The notes beneath the pieces were generated by a model that saw only the letters and a program-made list of their open reading frames with translations, did not search any database and was not told the origin of the DNA. Shown here piece after piece: positions 35,625-45,058 of a stretch of DNA of 64,000 nt. The stretch comes from Flavivirga aquimarina. GTDB lineage: Bacteria > Bacteroidota > Bacteroidia > Flavobacteriales > Flavobacteriaceae. Within the stretch, counting starts at the first letter, position 1; each line of letters begins with the position of its first letter. The DNA is taken from contig NZ_JAUOEK010000142.1 in assembly GCF_030540835.1 (NCBI RefSeq), positions 117,456 to 181,455 of the forward strand, written 5' to 3'. A program made the position numbers and the translations under genes.

Positions 35625-36582
35625 AATTATGAACTAATATTTCGTCATCATATCTAAGCATAAGCAAGTTTTCTTCCCAATCATCATAATAATGCAGCGC
35701 TTCGTTTAAAATATACTCCTGAATAATCCATTTAGGGTAGTTACCACCAGCTAAATAAGATAACGGAAAACCACCCCCAAACCTTGGGTTAATCTCAATA
35801 CCAAAAATAGTCCGATGTGTTTTATGTATAAATAATTGAACCGTTAAGCATCCTCTAGCTCCTTCTAAAAAACTGAAATTAGTTTCAATTAAAGTTTTTA
35901 TTTCATTCTTTCTCGTAACGCCCTTACTAATTTCTCCTCCCCTAGTTTCAATTCGTTTTCTTGGTATAACACATTTTAGGATACTATCTTTATCATAATA
36001 CAAATCACAAGTATATTCGTTATAAACATCATGATCCAAGTATTCAAAAAAACAAAACGAATCATCCTCTTCATGATATTTGGATATCTGATTTTTATTC
36101 TTGATAACATAGTTTTCATTACTACTACTACCCTCTATTGGTTTAATAAATATTGGTAGTTTATAATTATCTTTTGAATAAACTTTTGGGATTTGCACAT
36201 TTAACTGATCGAATAAACTTTGAGTCTTTAACTTATTATTACATTTATTAATAAAATCCTGACTTGATACTACTAATTGAATATCTAACTCCGAGAATTT
36301 CACTTCATTCTTTGCCAATACTAAAAGCTCAGTATCTATAGTAGGGATTATTAAGTTTATATTGTTTTCAATGCTTATTTTTAATAAAGAGGCTATATAA
36401 TCAGGGTTTTCAATTTCACAAATCTTGAATGCCTTATCAGATATTTGGCTTGCTGCAGAAATATCGGGTGATGCATCTACTACAAATACCTTTCCTGACG
36501 AATCAATTTTCGTTAATTCATTTTTAAATGCTTTAACTAATGAAACTCTTCTTCCCGCAGAAGTTATTAAAATATTAGTCAT
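35617..36582 (-). CDS. ATP-grasp ligase (carbamoyl-phosphate-synthase large-subunit-like)
   Basis: This is a 321-residue ATP-grasp protein. The N-terminal dinucleotide-like fold starts NILITSAGRRVSLVKAFKNEL. The ATP loop is PIFIKPIEGSSSNENYVIKN, and the metal/ATP site is FGIEINPRFGGGFPLSYLAGG (shown in part), near residues 260-280. It overlaps the HAD phosphatase by 8 bp and is followed upstream by two GT2 genes. Together they suggest addition of an amino-acid-like group to a surface glycan. Substrate is unknown. Confidence 0.86.
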   Translation of the reverse strand: MTNILITSAGRRVSLVKAFKNELTKIDSSGKVFVVDASPDISAASQISDKAFKICEIENPDYIASLLKISIENNINLIIPTIDTELLVLAKNEVKFSELDIQLVVSSQDFINKCNNKLKTQSLFDQLNVQIPKVYSKDNYKLPIFIKPIEGSSSNENYVIKNKNQISKYHEEDDSFCFFEYLDHDVYNEYTCDLYYDKDSILKCVIPRKRIETRGGEISKGVTRKNEIKTLIETNFSFLEGARGCLTVQLFIHKTHRTIFGIEINPRFGGGFPLSYLAGGNYPKWIIQEYILNEALHYYDDWEENLLMLRYDDEILVHNYE

Positions 36583-36613
36583 TTTATGTGGTTAGTAATT
36601 AACATTAAATAAT

Positions 36614-37636
36614 TTACAAAAATTTCTTTATCCTGTAAAATGGGTTTATTAATAAAAAAGCTAAATAATATAAATACTTAACATTAAAAAAGTTTGTGAT
36701 TAGTAAGTAAACGATTCCATTATAATCTTTTCCTATAAAAGATTTCAAAGGATACACTTTTATTTTAGCAATATTGTTAATTATTACTTTAATTTCAGCT
36801 AATTTTATTGTAGATTTCAATATTCTCACCATCATAAAAAATACGTAGGATTGCTGTCTGGATTTTAATCTTTCAATACATAATTTGTTTTCAACAGTAA
36901 CAGGAATACTTTCAATTAAAGGCTTGTATTTAATAACTACATCTTCCATATCATAAATCATTTTTAATTTATTACTGGAAGACTTGCTAGTCATAATCGA
37001 GTTTTCCCTTTTAAAATATCTATGAGCGTCAATTGGTATATGAGCTATTGTTTTCGATTTAATTAATAAAGACGCCGTAAAAATGGCATCCTCTAAAAAA
37101 CGTCCTTCAACAAATGTAATGCCTATCTCACTCAAATAGCCTCTCTTAATAATATACCACCACGCTTCATTTCTAAAACCTACATGACCTATATAATCGA
37201 TTCCATGCATTGTATTTAAAGAAAACGCCTCATCGTTATTTGTATTTGATTCATCCAGATCAAATAGAGGTGTTACTGTCGAATTAAATGTTATAACATC
37301 CAAATCGTATTTGTATCCATGTAATAAAATAGTTTTTAAAACATTTTTTGCCAGGTAATCATCCGAATCTATAAAATAAATATAATCGCCTTTAGCAAGT
37401 TTAATTCCTTCATTTCTAGTGGCTCCTAATCCTTTGTTTTTTTGATTATAAAGCGCCATATTAGGACAATTCTCTAAATACGTTTTTATGATTGATACCG
37501 AATTGTCTTTTGAACCATCATTTATTAAAATAATCTCATAATCAGAAGGCTCAAGCCCTTGATTTAAAATACTATCCAGACATGTTCGAATATACTTTTC
37601 AACATTATAAACAGGAATTATAACACTTAATTTCAT
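36614..37636 (-). CDS. Glycosyltransferase family 2 protein
   Basis: This 340-residue GT-A enzyme has the classical SVIIPVYNVEKYIRTCLDS start, the LINDGSKDNS nucleotide-binding motif and YFIDSDDYL with the metal-binding DxD. The C-terminal third is basic with weakly hydrophobic stretches, so it may associate with the membrane. It transfers a sugar from a nucleotide donor. It overlaps the upstream GT2 gene by 4 bp and is about 40% similar to it by eye, suggesting tandem duplication and divergence. Confidence 0.9.
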   Translation of the reverse strand: MKLSVIIPVYNVEKYIRTCLDSILNQGLEPSDYEIILINDGSKDNSVSIIKTYLENCPNMALYNQKNKGLGATRNEGIKLAKGDYIYFIDSDDYLAKNVLKTILLHGYKYDLDVITFNSTVTPLFDLDESNTNNDEAFSLNTMHGIDYIGHVGFRNEAWWYIIKRGYLSEIGITFVEGRFLEDAIFTASLLIKSKTIAHIPIDAHRYFKRENSIMTSKSSSNKLKMIYDMEDVVIKYKPLIESIPVTVENKLCIERLKSRQQSYVFFMMVRILKSTIKLAEIKVIINNIAKIKVYPLKSFIGKDYNGIVYLLITNFFNVKYLYYLAFLLINPFYRIKKFL

Positions 37637-38652
37637 CTGTAAAGCTTGATCTTAAGAACATTAAACAATGTCGCTAATTTATATAGGATAAATTCATTAT
37701 TTAATATTTTGGTTAGTATTTTATAATGCAATGAATTATGTTCTTTTCCCAAAAAGTTTGTTATAGGGTAAGCCTGAACTGCTTTTAATGCCTTAATCTG
37801 CTCTTTTATCTTTTTTGTGTTTAGATTAAGTCTAATCATCTTTAACAAAGTAAAAAAAGTCAATGCATCTCTACGAAACATTAAGTTATCCATGATGGCT
37901 TTTTTCTGGCTACCGTTTTTAAATTGAATATTATTTATAAACTTACTATAATCATAAATTGATATAAACATATTCTCTATTTGTTTCTTTCTTTTGCTTA
38001 AATCTTTGTTCCTCATTATAGAGTCAGTCGTTTGCACGTATCTATGTATAGACTCTTGCACATAAATCATTTTTTTGGTTAGTGATAAAAGCTTTAATGT
38101 AAAAGTAGTATCTCCAAAATATTCATTAGCATCAAACCAGAGTCCATTACTTTTTATAAAAGTCGTTTTAACAAAATACCACCATATTTCATGTCTTAAA
38201 TATCTATAATCTTTCAAAAATTTCATTCCAGACATTGTATCAGAAACTGTTAGTTTATTATCAAAACCTAACAAATCCAATTCTATGGTTTCTAAAGTTC
38301 CAAACCCTAAAACATCTACGTCATTTTGAAATGCAATTTTTAACAAAGCCCCCAATGAATTATGTACAATATAATCATCTGCATCAATATTGTATATATA
38401 TTTGCCTTTGGCTAATTTGAATAATTTATTTCTTGTTGAATAAGTCCCTACATTTTCTTCTTCATGCAAAATTATATTCGAGCTTTTTAATTGATATTTT
38501 TTTACCAATTCGACCGAATTATCGGTTGACCCATCGTCCATAACAATAATTTCATATTCATCTTTAGAGATATCCTGATTCAATAAGCTATCGAGACAAT
38601 TCCCAATATACTTGTTAGCATTATACATTGGAATTAATATACTTAATTTCAT
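37633..38652 (-). CDS. Glycosyltransferase family 2 protein (tandem paralogue)
   Basis: This is a 339-residue GT-A enzyme with SILIPMYNANKYIGNCLDSLL, VMDDGSTDNS and YNIDADDYI (the DxD is ADD here). Its later segments GMKFLKDYRYLRHEIWWYFVK and FLGKEHNSLHY (first shown in part) match the same positions in the neighbour (HVGFRNEAWWYIIK, FIGKDYNGIVY). The two therefore arose from one gene and probably build successive sugars of one glycan. It is first in the minus-strand unit GT2-GT2-ATP-grasp-HAD. Confidence 0.9.
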   Translation of the reverse strand: MKLSILIPMYNANKYIGNCLDSLLNQDISKDEYEIIVMDDGSTDNSVELVKKYQLKSSNIILHEEENVGTYSTRNKLFKLAKGKYIYNIDADDYIVHNSLGALLKIAFQNDVDVLGFGTLETIELDLLGFDNKLTVSDTMSGMKFLKDYRYLRHEIWWYFVKTTFIKSNGLWFDANEYFGDTTFTLKLLSLTKKMIYVQESIHRYVQTTDSIMRNKDLSKRKKQIENMFISIYDYSKFINNIQFKNGSQKKAIMDNLMFRRDALTFFTLLKMIRLNLNTKKIKEQIKALKAVQAYPITNFLGKEHNSLHYKILTKILNNEFILYKLATLFNVLKIKLYR

Positions 38653-38805
38653 TTAGTTGAGTTGTTCTTGTCTCTATAAAAATAGATTTAATAAAACTCA
38701 ATATTAAACTTAATCGTTAAGGTTCAAAATATGTCTTTAAAATAAAACTGAATTTATTTTTAAATAGGTATTTCAAATCCTATTTTTGTTAAAAATAGAA
38801 TAACT

Positions 38806-39916
38806 ATGATAACTTCCGATCAAATAAAAGATCTTAATTCCCGCCTTGACAAACTAAGGCACTATCTTTGACGTAGACGCCAAACTTATAGAAATACAAA
38901 ACGAAGAAGAACAAACGTTCGACCCTAATTTCTGGAATGATTCAAAAACGGCAGAAGCGATTATGAAATCGCTTCGAGTAAAGAAAAAATGGGTTGAAGA
39001 CTATAATACCATAAAAACATTTATTGAAGATTTAGATATTCTTTACGAATTTTATAAAGAAGGAGAAGCTACCGCAGAAGAAATAGAAAAACTATACATT
39101 AAAGTTTCCGATTTACTAGAAAACATTGAATTTAAAAACATGTTATCTGAAGAAGGAGACAGCTTAAGTGCTGTGTTACAAATTACTGCTGGAGCTGGAG
39201 GTACAGAGAGTTGTGATTGGGCCAGTATGTTAATGCGTATGTATTTAATGTATGCCGAAAAAAATGGTTTTAAAGTAAAAGAACTTAACTTTCAAGAAGG
39301 CGATGTCGCCGGAATAAAAACAGTTACTTTAGAAATTGAAGGTGATTTTTCATTTGGTTGGTTAAAGGGAGAAAACGGTGTACATCGTTTAGTTAGAATT
39401 TCTCCTTTTGACAGTAATGCCAAACGCCATACAAGCTTTGCCTCCGTTTATGTATATCCACTAGTAGATGATACTATAGAAATTGAGATCAACCCTGCAG
39501 ATATAGAAATTACAACAGCACGATCAAGTGGTGCCGGCGGACAAAATGTTAACAAAGTTGAAACTAAAGTACAGTTAACTCATAAACCAACAGGTATTCA
39601 AATTTCATGTTCCGAAACCCGTTCGCAACACGACAACAGAGCACGTGCTATGCAAATGCTTAAGTCTCAATTATATGAAATTGAATTACAAAAACAACTG
39701 GCACAACGTGACGATATTGAAGCTGGCAAAATGAAAATTGAATGGGGAAGTCAAATTCGTAATTACGTAATGCATCCTTATAAACTAGTAAAAGATGTGA
39801 GAACAGCTTACGAAACTGGTAATGTAGATGCTGTTATGGATGGAAATATTGACGCCTTTTTAAAATCATATTTAATGATGATGGGGCAAAAAGTAGAAGA
39901 CGATAATCAATTATGA
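38806..39916 (+). CDS. prfB: Peptide chain release factor 2, expressed through +1 programmed frameshift
   Basis: Translation starts at ATG 38806, reads 21 codons to CTT, and meets in-frame TGA at 38869-38871. The context ACTATCTTTGACGTA matches the RF2 autoregulatory slip site CTT-TGA-C. A +1 shift gives D-V-D-A-K and continues to 39916, about 369 residues in total. The GGQ motif [13 protein letters not shown] and the SPF stop-recognition motif [12 protein letters not shown] (UGA/UAA specificity) are present. The AGG 8 bp before the slip codon is a weak stimulatory site. It overlaps the next gene by 4 bp. Confidence 0.95.
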
Positions 39917-40530
39917 ATAAAATAGACACTATAATTTTCGACCTCGGTGGAGTTTTAATAGATTGGCAACCTGAATACGTTTTTTTAGACGAATTTAACG
40001 GAGATAGAAAAAAGATGCAATGGTTTTTCGATAACATTTGCACCAGTGATTGGAACGAAAATCAAGATGCTGGCTACCCTATGGCTAAAGCTACCGAAGA
40101 GCGTGTAGCTCTTTTTCCAGAACATGAAAAACTCATTAGAATGTTTTATGGCAGATGGGTAGAAATGTTAGGAGATGCTATTGAAGGAACAGTAAAAATT
40201 CTAGACAAATTTATTAAATCTGATGCTTATAAAGTGGTTGCTTTAACCAATTGGAGTGCAGAAACATTTCCTATTGCTTTAGATCGCTTTGATTTTTTAC
40301 AATGGTTTGACGGTATTATTGTTTCTGGTGAAGAAAAAACCAGAAAACCATTTAAAGAAATTTATGACCTTACCCTAAATCGATACAATATAATAGCCGA
40401 AAACTCAATTTTTATTGATGATAACTTAAGAAACATAGAGGTTGCTAAAGAACTGGGAATAAACGGTATTCAATTTAAATCTCCCGAGCAACTTATCCAA
40501 CAATTAAAACACTATAATATTCATTTGTAA
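39913..40530 (+). CDS. HAD-family phosphatase (YihX-like)
   Basis: This 205-residue enzyme has motif [18 protein letters not shown], in which the usual second Asp of DxD is Gly as in YihX-type sugar phosphatases. Motif II is ALTNWS, motif III is SGEEKTRKP and motif IV is [13 protein letters not shown]. It probably dephosphorylates a small sugar phosphate such as glucose-1-phosphate. It overlaps prfB by 4 bp and abuts the ArsC-like gene (shared base at 40530), so the three genes form one operon. Confidence 0.9.
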   Translation: MNKIDTIIFDLGGVLIDWQPEYVFLDEFNGDRKKMQWFFDNICTSDWNENQDAGYPMAKATEERVALFPEHEKLIRMFYGRWVEMLGDAIEGTVKILDKFIKSDAYKVVALTNWSAETFPIALDRFDFLQWFDGIIVSGEEKTRKPFKEIYDLTLNRYNIIAENSIFIDDNLRNIEVAKELGINGIQFKSPEQLIQQLKHYNIHL

Positions 40531-40874
40531 TGATTAAAATATACCATAATAACCGCTGTAGTAAATCACGTTGCGGATTGGAAATTCTTGAAAACTCCGG
40601 AAAACCTTTCGAAGTAGTTAAATATCTAGAAGATAATCTTTCTGCAAAAGCTCTAAAAGACATCATTGCGCTTTTAGGAATCAAACCCATCGATTTAGTT
40701 AGAAAAAATGAACCCATTTGGAAAAGTGATTTTAAAGATAAAACTTTAACAGATCAGGAAGTTATTGATGCTATGGTTAAAAACCCAAAGCTTATAGAAC
40801 GTCCTATAGTTATAAATGGCAAAAAAGCAGTGATAGGAAGACCACCAGAATTAATTTTAAACATTATTAAATAA
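40530..40874 (+). CDS. ArsC/Spx-family arsenate reductase-like protein
   Basis: This 114-residue thioredoxin-fold protein has the N-terminal IYHNNRCSKSRCGLEIL, with the ArsC nucleophile cysteine in the RCSKSR motif, and the C-terminal IERPIVINGKKAVIGRPPE (about 90-108), the standard ArsC end. It may reduce arsenate with glutathione or glutaredoxin, but no arsenic operon is nearby, and the family includes uncharacterised YffB-like reductases. It is followed 71 bp later by a diverged paralogue. Confidence 0.9.
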   Translation: MIKIYHNNRCSKSRCGLEILENSGKPFEVVKYLEDNLSAKALKDIIALLGIKPIDLVRKNEPIWKSDFKDKTLTDQEVIDAMVKNPKLIERPIVINGKKAVIGRPPELILNIIK

Positions 40875-40945
40875 ACTTTTATGTAAGGTTTAAATCGTAT
40901 TATCTACTTAAGAGATTAATTATTTTACTTATTTATTTTATAGAT

Positions 40946-41287
40946 ATGATTATAATTTATCACAAACCTAAGTGTAGAATAGCGGGAAAATGTATCAAAT
41001 TACTTGAAACAAAATTTAATGGACAACATGACATAAGGTATGAAGGTCTAGCGTTATCAGAGGAAAAACTAAAAGAAATTTTAAAATTACTTAATTATAG
41101 ACCTATAGATATTATAAAAACCAGTCAGATTATTTGGAAGACTTTACTAAGAAATCTAGACTTTACGGACGAAGAGCTAATTAAAATTATTCTGCAATAT
41201 CCAAGTCTGTTAAAAAACCCCATAATTATAAACGGCAATAAAGCGATAATAGGAAGACCTCCCGAAGTCATTCTCGACATTCTATAG
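40946..41287 (+). CDS. Diverged ArsC-family paralogue
   Basis: This is a 113-residue copy of the preceding protein. The end NPIIINGNKAIIGRPPEVILDIL and the middle LLNYRPIDIIKTSQIIWK align well with it. The active-site loop, however, is KPKCRIAGKCIKLLE instead of RCSKSRCGLEILE. The first cysteine is kept but the loop is longer by one residue and has lost SKSR, so the activity may differ. A tandem duplication with divergence is the simplest origin. Confidence 0.85.
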   Translation: MIIIYHKPKCRIAGKCIKLLETKFNGQHDIRYEGLALSEEKLKEILKLLNYRPIDIIKTSQIIWKTLLRNLDFTDEELIKIILQYPSLLKNPIIINGNKAIIGRPPEVILDIL

Positions 41288-41344
41288 CATAAAATACATT
41301 TTGTTTTTAACATAAGTTTAACCAAAGCGCGTTAAACCATGGTA

Positions 41345-41352
41345 TAAATTTG
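41345..41352 (+). promoter_or_regulatory. -7 promoter box (TAAATTTG)
   Basis: TAAATTTG matches TAnnTTTG and ends 25 bp before ATG 41378 of the barrel protein. Confidence 0.5.
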
Positions 41353-41377
41353 CCGTCAAAGTACCTAAACCAATCTC

Positions 41378-43849
41378 ATGAGGCAAACCATATTTTTATC
41401 TATAACTATTAGCTTATTTACAAATATTTTATCAGCCCAAAGGCCTGAATCAAAAGAAGTAAATATTACAGGAAAAGTTATAGACAAAGAAACCAAAGAA
41501 CCGCTAGAGTATGCTACAATTGCGCTCTTCAATAAAAGACAAAACAAAATAGTTACCGGAGGTATTACAGACATCAATGGAAATTTTAGTATTGATGTAT
41601 TAAGTGGTATCTATGATATTTCAATTGAATATATTTCATTTAAAACAATCACAATACCAAACAAAAAATTAAGTACTTCAGAAAACATAGGAACATACTT
41701 ATTAGAAATAGACACAGAATCATTAGCAGAAGTAGAGATTATAGCCGAACGTACTACAGTAGAATTAAAACTTGATAAGAAAATCTATAACATTGGAAAA
41801 GATTTAACCGTTAGAGGTGGTACCGTAAGTGATGTATTAGATAATGTGCCATCAGTTTCTGTAGATGTTGAAGGTAATGTAGCCTTGAGGGGCAACGATA
41901 ACGTTCGTATTTTAATCAATGGAAAGCCTTCTGGCTTGGTCGGTTTAAATTCTACAGATGCACTACAACAACTTCCTGCCGAAGCTATAGAAAAAATAGA
42001 AATTATTACATCTCCTTCGGCACGCTATGATGCAGAAGGTACTGCAGGAATCTTAAACATTATATTACGCAGAAGCAAATTACAAGGCTTAAATGGCGCT
42101 ATAACTACTAATGCAGGGTACCCAACTTCTGCAGGAGTTTCTGGTAATATTAATTATAGAACCGGAGACTTTAATTTTTTTAATACTACAGGATATAGCT
42201 ATAGAGAATCTCCTGGAAATGCTTTAACAGAAACACAATATTTTAATGAATATTTTGATGAAGATTTATTAGTTGATGTTAATGATCCGGATACATTTAT
42301 TAATGAAAAGCGAATATTCGACAGACAAAGAAAAAGCCTTACAACAAACTTTGGTTTAGAATGGTATATAAATGATACAGCTTCATTAACGGCCTCTTTT
42401 GTGCATAGAAATAGCGATAACACCTCCAATACTAGCAATACAATTACAGAACTTGATATTGATGGTAGTCTATTAAGTGAGTCTATTCGTTTAGAGCCCG
42501 AATTAGAAGATGACAAAACGATTCAGTACTCCATAAATTTCGACAAACAATTTAATGGAAATAGTGAACATAGATTAACGTTCGATTTTCAATATGAAAC
42601 CAGTACAGAAGATGAAAATGCCATAATAACTCAAGATGGTGATGATGCTGAACAAGTTAGAACTCTAGAAGAACAAAATGAAATTCTTTTACAAACAGAT
42701 TATACGCTCCCTATTGGAGAAAATGCTCAATTTGAAGCAGGTTATAGAGGAACATTTAACGAATTAAATACAGATTACACCTTAAAATTTAATGAAAATG
42801 ATGCTTTTGTTTTAGATACTAATGCTAGTAATAATCTTATATATAGAGAATATGTTAATGCTGCTTATAGCCAATTTGGGAGTAAGATAGCTAACAAATT
42901 CTCATTCCTTTTAGGACTAAGAATGGAATCTACGCGCATTACTATTAATCAAATTACCAGTGGTGATTTTGATCGTAAAAATTATGTCGAATTTTTCCCT
43001 ACAGTAAACTTAGCTTATGAAGTTTCTGAAGATCAAAGTTTTATACTAGGATACAATAGAAGAATTAGCCGCCCACGTTCTCGTTATATCAACCCATTTC
43101 CTTCTAGAAGTAGTGCAACCAACTTATTTCAAGGAAACCCAGATATAGATCCTAGTTTTTCTAATACAGTAGATTTAGGTTATTTAAATAGTCTTGAAAA
43201 ATTAACATTAAACTCATCAATTTACTTTAGCCGTTCTACCGATGTATTTACATTTATAACAGAAGCTACTGGGGATTTTGCAATAGTTAATGGAACCGAA
43301 GTACCTGTTATTAGAAGAACACCTATAAACTTGGCAACTAACGATAGGTTGGGATTCGAGTTCACACTTACTTACAGGCCAAATAAAAAATGGAACTTAA
43401 ACGGTAATTTCAATTTATTTGATTCTAAAACCAGAGGCAGTCATAATGATGTTATTTACGACGCAGATAATTTAAGCTGGTTTGTTAGGTTAAATAATAA
43501 ATATACATTACCAGGAGATATAGATTGGCAAACACGCTTATTTTATATGGGACCAACAGAAGATGCTCAAAATTTACGTAAAGGTATGTTCTCATCAAAT
43601 CTTGCTTTTAGCAAAGACTTATTTAAGAGCAAGGCATCGCTGGCTTTTTCTATAAATGATTTATTTAATAGCAGAAAACGTATCGTAGAATCATTTACAG
43701 ATTCGTTTAATAGCTATGGTGAGTTTCAAAGAAGAGAACGTAGTTTTAATATCTCTTATACACATAGGTTTAATCAAAAGAAAACACGAGAGAATGAAGG
43801 CCGAAGAGGCAATAATGGAGGTGACGAAGACTTCGGTTTTGAAGGATAA
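41378..43849 (+). CDS. TonB-dependent receptor-like outer-membrane protein (OMP_b-brl_3 type)
   Basis: This is an 823-residue outer-membrane protein. It has a signal peptide (about 1-20), then a carboxypeptidase-regulatory-like domain (VNITGKVIDKETKEPLEYATIALF, residues about 28-110). A plug domain follows (RGGTVSDVLDNVPSVSVDVEG; LRGNDNVRILINGKPSGLVG), then a long barrel ending in an FNISYTHRF strand and a charged tail. The barrel half is of the outer-membrane beta-barrel family 3 kind rather than a SusC nutrient receptor. There is no SusD partner. Ligand is unknown. It is transcribed alone and ends at a strong terminator. Confidence 0.9.
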   Translation: MRQTIFLSITISLFTNILSAQRPESKEVNITGKVIDKETKEPLEYATIALFNKRQNKIVTGGITDINGNFSIDVLSGIYDISIEYISFKTITIPNKKLSTSENIGTYLLEIDTESLAEVEIIAERTTVELKLDKKIYNIGKDLTVRGGTVSDVLDNVPSVSVDVEGNVALRGNDNVRILINGKPSGLVGLNSTDALQQLPAEAIEKIEIITSPSARYDAEGTAGILNIILRRSKLQGLNGAITTNAGYPTSAGVSGNINYRTGDFNFFNTTGYSYRESPGNALTETQYFNEYFDEDLLVDVNDPDTFINEKRIFDRQRKSLTTNFGLEWYINDTASLTASFVHRNSDNTSNTSNTITELDIDGSLLSESIRLEPELEDDKTIQYSINFDKQFNGNSEHRLTFDFQYETSTEDENAIITQDGDDAEQVRTLEEQNEILLQTDYTLPIGENAQFEAGYRGTFNELNTDYTLKFNENDAFVLDTNASNNLIYREYVNAAYSQFGSKIANKFSFLLGLRMESTRITINQITSGDFDRKNYVEFFPTVNLAYEVSEDQSFILGYNRRISRPRSRYINPFPSRSSATNLFQGNPDIDPSFSNTVDLGYLNSLEKLTLNSSIYFSRSTDVFTFITEATGDFAIVNGTEVPVIRRTPINLATNDRLGFEFTLTYRPNKKWNLNGNFNLFDSKTRGSHNDVIYDADNLSWFVRLNNKYTLPGDIDWQTRLFYMGPTEDAQNLRKGMFSSNLAFSKDLFKSKASLAFSINDLFNSRKRIVESFTDSFNSYGEFQRRERSFNISYTHRFNQKKTRENEGRRGNNGGDEDFGFEG

Positions 43850-43880
43850 TATCAGCAGGATAGATAATACTTAAAACAAA

Positions 43881-43918
43881 AAAAGGAAACTAAAATAATT
43901 AGTTTCCTTTTTTTTATA
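43881..43918 (+). terminator. Intrinsic terminator after the barrel-protein gene
   Basis: AAAAGGAAACTAA (43881-43893) pairs with TTAGTTTCCTTTT (43899-43911) and is followed by a T run. It may also act for the converging small gene at 43933. Confidence 0.85.
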
Positions 43919-43932
43919 ATTTAATATTATGT

Positions 43933-44106
43933 TTAAGCTTGACGTTTAGCTTTCTTTTCTGCTCTTATTTCTTTAATTCTTTCAATTAAAGAACCTCCAA
44001 TCCAATAAGGAATTACAAAAGTTAATAAAAAAATCATTAACCAAAATCCTATTGTTAAAATGGTTAAAAATGCTAAAAATCCTAAATATTGATCAAAATC
44101 AAACAT
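43933..44106 (-). CDS. Small 57-residue membrane protein
   Basis: This is an intact frame beginning MFDFDQYLGFLAFLTILT, with two closely spaced hydrophobic segments (about 8-22 and 24-40) followed by a basic amphipathic tail SLIERIKEIRAEKKAKRQA. It is preceded by an A-rich leader and lies between genes where nothing else codes. The composition is clearly protein-like. Function is unknown; a small inner-membrane protein is expected. Confidence 0.7.
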   Translation of the reverse strand: MFDFDQYLGFLAFLTILTIGFWLMIFLLTFVIPYWIGGSLIERIKEIRAEKKAKRQA

Positions 44107-44229
44107 AATTGTAAGTGTCTTTTAAAAATCTTTTGCAAAGATAGCGTAAAGCTAATTGTTATACAATATCAAATTAAAATTTATTAGTAAAACTACTTCT
44201 TGGACTTGTCCCAAGAATATTTGCTCCTC

Positions 44230-44871
44230 CTAGTTTAAATTAGGTTGTGGTGTCATTCTTAAATAAGGCTTAACTTCTTTAAACCCTTTAGGGAATATTG
44301 CCGGAATATCTTCGGTTGCTACTGCAGGCACTACCACACAATCATCACCATTGTTCCAGTTTGCTGGTGTTGCTACTTTATGATATGCCGTTAGTTGTAA
44401 CGAATCGATAACACGCAATAGTTCATCAAAATTTCTTCCTGTAGATGCCGGATATGTAATAGTAAGTTTTACTTTTTTATCAGCACCTATTACAAAAACA
44501 GATCTCACTGTTAGTTTGCTATCTGCATTAGGATGAATCATATCGTACAACTCGGAAACTTTTCGGTCTTCATCTGCAATTATAGGAAAATTAACTGTAG
44601 TATTCTGCGTTTCATTAATGTCGTTAATCCATCCGTTATGCGAATCAATGCCATCAACACTAAGTGCCACTACCTTTACATTACGCTTATCAAATTCTGC
44701 TTTATATTTTGCTACAGTTCCTAATTCAGTAGTACAAACAGGTGTATAATCTGCCGGATGCGAAAATAAAATCCCCCAGCTATCCCCCAACCAATCATGA
44801 AAATTTATATTTCCTTCGGTAGATTGTGCAGTAAAGTTTGGAGCTTCGTCACCTAATCTAATTGTTGCCAT
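44230..44871 (-). CDS. 1-Cys peroxiredoxin (Prx6 type)
   Basis: This 213-residue peroxiredoxin has the start IRLGDEAPNFTAQSTEGNINF and the active site SHPADYTPVCTTELG, with the peroxidatic cysteine near residue 46. The long C-terminal domain LRVIDSLQLTAYHKVATPANW and the FPKGFKEVKPYLRMTPQPN end are those of the Prx6 subfamily. No resolving cysteine is present in the normal position. It reduces hydrogen peroxide and lipid hydroperoxides in the cytoplasm. It is a single gene. Confidence 0.94.
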   Translation of the reverse strand: MATIRLGDEAPNFTAQSTEGNINFHDWLGDSWGILFSHPADYTPVCTTELGTVAKYKAEFDKRNVKVVALSVDGIDSHNGWINDINETQNTTVNFPIIADEDRKVSELYDMIHPNADSKLTVRSVFVIGADKKVKLTITYPASTGRNFDELLRVIDSLQLTAYHKVATPANWNNGDDCVVVPAVATEDIPAIFPKGFKEVKPYLRMTPQPNLN

Positions 44872-45058
44872 AATTATAAAATTTTAATAGTTATATTCAG
44901 TTTAATATTAATCTAGCTAAGATACCAAATTTTAATATGGTTTTTTCTTTTATCTCGTTATATAAGTGTTAAAAAAATCTTTTAAAAACTGATAGTTATC
45001 ATAATAAAATACAATTGAAAACAACTAACTTAGCAGCTCAAATTTAATTATTACAACG

